Source of the DNA: Zhengitettix transpicula
Taxonomy: Eukaryota; Arthropoda; Insecta; Orthoptera; Tetrigidae
Length of the DNA: 64,000 nucleotides
Assembly: GCA_037074705.1 (NCBI GenBank)
Contig: CM073593.1
Location: forward strand, 59,995,501 to 60,059,500
Reading direction: 5' to 3'
The position numbers and the translations under genes were made by a program. A model generated the notes under the pieces. It had not been told where the DNA came from. It did not search any database and saw nothing but the letters and a program-made list of their open reading frames with translations. Below, in pieces: positions 60,560-64,000 of the stretch. Within the stretch, counting starts at the first letter, position 1; the number at the start of each line of letters is the position of its first letter.

Positions 60560-61105
60560 GCTTGTTATTTTTCGTGCAAAGTGTTGGCAGTTTAAATGGA
60601 TGTATTTTTGCATGAAAACAGTTACATTATATTCCTAACTTTATCCAAGTGTTGTGTGGCATTTTTATTAAACATAATAAGTTAAGATATAAAGGAAACG
60701 AACAGGGAAGAACATTTAATTTTTTAATAAGTTACCAACCATTAATAAAAAAAAATGGAGAAATGAGATACGTAGTAATTACTTCGTGAACTTAGATGTG
60801 CGAATATCAATAAAATAATACGGAATAAGTGCTCGTGAATTTTAAAATAATTTTAATTTTCGATCTTGACGATAAAAAATTGGATGTGCATGTTTTTAGT
60901 ATGTATTCCAGAATGAAGTCCGTTTGTTCTCATTATAATGACACGATAAGCTTAACATCTATATATTTTTGACATTTATGAATTTTGGAGAATTATTTTA
61001 ATTACAATTTCTTGATATTTAATATATAAATAGATTCTCAAAACCATGACATCAACGGGTAGATAACTTAAAATATGTTTTAAAGTTATCCCAAATTATT
61101 TTAAC
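60560..61105. other. gene-free AT-rich stretch
   Basis: Nothing recognised. Confidence 0.5.
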
Positions 61106-61111
61106 AGTCAT

Positions 61112-61150
61112 ACCCTTAAGAGATCCTAGTATTATGACGAAACGTCCTTA
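61112..61150 (+). ncRNA. degenerate hammerhead remnant
   Basis: CATAC-CCTTAAGA (for CTGATGA), GATCCTAGTATTATGAC and GAAAC-GTC (61139-61146). The GAAACGTC half is intact and CATAC matches the 10.6 kb copy, but strand one is mutated and stem II is not convincing. Confidence 0.3.
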
Positions 61151-62146
61151 ACATAATAAATTAATAAATTGTCATTTTTTATTAAACTGTATTTTCATGA
61201 TTTAAATGTCTATTAATATTTATATTAAAACCAAAGGATATTCGTACATCTCAAACTGTTAAATGAACTAATTTCAACAAGCGAGAAATTTCTCTAGTTA
61301 ATCACAAAATTTGTAAATTGCTACTATACATATTACTTTACATAAATAAAATTATTCGTGTAAGAATTGGCATGTACTCTTTGTTGTTATATTCTATTGT
61401 CTTTTCGTATATCATAAATTGTCATTTTTTAATTAATAAACCTTATAATGTCCAGGAATACTAGTCAGGAAATAAAATTATTTTACTATTTGGCCAAAGT
61501 TATTTCAACTATCGTAAGATTACTAAAACAAGTCTTAAAACTCGCAAGAAGACTAAACTGAGATAAATACTGCTTTAAAATGAATTGTTATTTGATCCAT
61601 GAAATAGTCTTTGATCGTATAGAAGTTCCATCGAATGAACTGCAACTTTCGGCTCGTTCTGTTTTCCTCTAAAGGTCTTTTTACTTTACAACTTTGAAAC
61701 TCGTATTCTATTTAATGTCATGTTCTACGTCACACTGATACGGCAAACACACCATTTACCATTAAATTCACTGCATTGAACCTTGTCTGTCACATACCGG
61801 AATAAAAAGCTAATAAAGGATAAGTACTGATTCCCTCTCTGTCTCACATAAATAACTTCCTTTTTATGAGATGCTAAAATGACACTGCGTTTCTAAACGA
61901 CCCTCTCAAAGCACTTTCATTTGAATAACCAAGTACTCATACATTTTGATTCAATAGTGAAACGAATAAAAAGTGATTCATACACACAAAACGTTATTCA
62001 TACGGAGGAATATGAGAGAAATGACTCATTTTCCATTTCGAGATTGGTACGCACTAGCAAATATACACTAGTAGTTTTAACTTCTTCCCCGTCTTCATTG
62101 TGGCCGGTCCTAAGCGATTTCTCCAAGAAAACCACTTTTATTACAG

Positions 62147-62232
62147 ACTGGAAGCTATCGCTTCAGAAGTGATTGATAGCCTGGGGGGAACTTGCGACGG
62201 AATCGTGTTAACAGAATGCACTCACACTGAGG
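62147..62232 (+). other. possible internal exon
   Basis: ACTTTTATTACAG ends at 62146 as an acceptor, and GAGG|GTGACT at 62232/62233 is a fair donor. The frame between them (one base skipped) is open and reads LEAIASEVIDSLGGTCDGIV then LTECTHTE, plausible as protein but not recognised. CG-richer than its flanks. Confidence 0.17.
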
Positions 62233-62329
62233 GTGACTTACACAATTGCGTTCAATTGATTGCAAAATACTACGTACGATATTCTATTTGTCAGTTTGGG
62301 AAAGTGCTCATAAATTAATGGAAACTATT

Positions 62330-64000
62330 TTCTGGCAAGCATCCACGATCGCTTGAATTGTTTGCTGAAATATCGCACAATCAACATTCGCCTGTATTCG
62401 CTAATACTGATTAAAATAATTAAAAAATACTTTTTCTGAAAAAATCAAATTGTACCTGTAATTTATTTAGTTTCAAATTGCTCTATGTTTTACGTTTATA
62501 AATACGCTAATATGTCACGTAACATTTATATAACGTTTTTGTTAATGTTTCAATCATTCTACCTGTCACAATTGTTCAGCGGTTCTAAAAGTCAATGACA
62601 AATTATAATATTCTTTGATCACCTGAAATTATTTATTAAAATAATTTTTTGGAAAATGTATTGTATTTAAATCATACAATGCGTTTTTCTTCGAATATCA
62701 CATGTATTTTATAATTAAATTTGCCTCAATCTTTTGAGAATATACAAAACCATAGTCACTTAACAAATAAAATATAGATTATTATATTTTAACAACACGT
62801 GCTTACCAATTACACGTCAGATATAACGGTCCCAACATTTTTCGATGAATATTTATAGTCTACAAAATTGTGTTGAGATTAGCAACTACTTTAGGATGTG
62901 TCTAATATACGGCGATGGATAAGAACTAAGGAAGTACGTTTATCAGTATACAATATAATATTTGTTGCCATTAATCGAACAGTGTTTTTTGGAGGCACTT
63001 TTAAGAAACTGTCACGATCTCGACGAGCTATTAACTGACATGACGAAGGAAACATATTCCTTAACTATCGCATGACCTAAGCACATGAACAAAGTAAAGG
63101 AAAAAATAGTCTGCGGAGTGTTTATGGAAATAACTAATGTTTCATGTCAAGTGAATTTTATGAATTATCAGAATTAAATAGCTATATTTTATTTTTAATT
63201 ATAATTATTAATTCACGTCATGGCTTTTTGAGGAATATTTCATAACGTTCGATGAAATATCGTATTTTTTGAACGCTATTTAGTTTTTTCAGATATTCAG
63301 GAACAATTGCACAAATATTCAAGAGCGTTTGATTAAATCATTATTTAAATAAAATTGAAACCACGACAATAGTTTATTCATCAACTTTAATGCATTGTTT
63401 ATAATTTGTGGCCAAATAATTTTTTTTGTAATTTTAGTTGGGAATAATATGCAGTCTCTAAATATAACATTATTTGTAATGAATTTATAACACTTTCTAA
63501 TTCATAGAAAAGGTAAATATTTACAGATATTTATTTTATTCGCTGTAGTATACAATGTTGACAACCTTATTAGAGCGTGTATATATTACCCAGGTTGGAA
63601 TTCCTTTCATATAAATTTTAAAATAAATTGTATCCTTAATTTAATCTTTATAAATTTATTGACTTCCGTGCACCTTCATTTTTGGAGCGAGAAAGTGAAA
63701 GAAAATCCCAAGTAAACAAATGGGCTTAAGGAAAGCCATTTACAAACTCAGAATAAAAATTAAAATTGGAAAATACGTCGTAAGCCATACAAGTTACAGC
63801 CTCTATAAATAGTTTAGAAAATTGAGGGAGTCCGTAAGTCCCAAAAGAAATTAAGATCTGAATATTACAAATTGCTGATATACCCCTAGAATTTTGTTTG
63901 ATGGACTTGTCATTAGCAGTTAGATGATTCTAGTCAAATCGTGGAATCGAAGCGATTGGAAACAATGTTAACGGGCTATGATACCCGTTAATAAAAAGAA
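62330..64000. other. gene-free AT-rich stretch
   Basis: No gene, RNA or named repeat recognised to the end of the window. Confidence 0.5.

Overview
The window looks like a piece of a large, AT-rich arthropod genome, most likely a hemimetabolous insect. This is inferred from four things: degraded retroelements dominate the sequence, Penelope-like elements carry minimal hammerhead ribozyme motifs, core-promoter motifs are of arthropod Inr/DPE type, and no dense gene order is visible. No bacterial operons, tRNA or rRNA genes, or CRISPR arrays were seen. No open reading frame could be assigned to a host protein family, so the window is best read as a gene desert or as long intron(s), with a few possible small exons that need transcript evidence.

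What can be supported is mainly mobile DNA. (1) A poly(A)-tailed, SINE-like retroposon family is present in at least seven places (8.8, 24.2, 32.5-33.2, 40.5, 48.3-48.8, 57.3 and 58.4 kb). Its 5' end carries two tandem CTGCGAG/CTCGCAG hairpins, and one copy has clear target-site duplications. (2) Penelope-like elements: two minus-strand GIY-YIG endonuclease remnants (31.8 and 50.3-50.8 kb), plus at least eight scattered hammerhead-bearing terminal-repeat pieces (1.3, 1.7, 10.6, 14.7, 20.2, 34.9, 37.7 and 58.2 kb). (3) Two related non-LTR retrotransposon reverse-transcriptase tails (47.2 and 52.6 kb, plus strand). (4) A 3' piece of a TA-flanked DNA transposon (16.2-16.7 kb). (5) An unclassified dispersed repeat ending in a CATA microsatellite (about 59.9-60.6 kb), a tRNA-derived SINE scrap (2.9 kb), and several tandem duplications and microsatellites.

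Short CG-richer islands stand out of the AT background (about 9.55-9.8, 13.0-13.4, 15.1-15.55, 19.3-19.75, 21.0-21.45, 25.8-26.1, 33.55-34.0, 35.9-37.05, 38.9-39.15, 46.8-47.1, 49.3-49.65, 53.74-53.96, 56.6-57.05 and 59.2-59.65 kb). The best is 35.9-37.0 kb. It has a minus-strand Initiator with a perfectly spaced DPE at 36,996, followed by an ATG-free leader of about 325 nt, and six CACGTG E-boxes lie 0.7-1.1 kb downstream of the start. A perfect CAG|GTAAGT donor after a short signal-peptide-like start (9.64 kb), a TACTAAC branch point with acceptor (49.64 kb) and a few other splice-like signals may mark small exons of long-intron genes. All exon calls are tentative.
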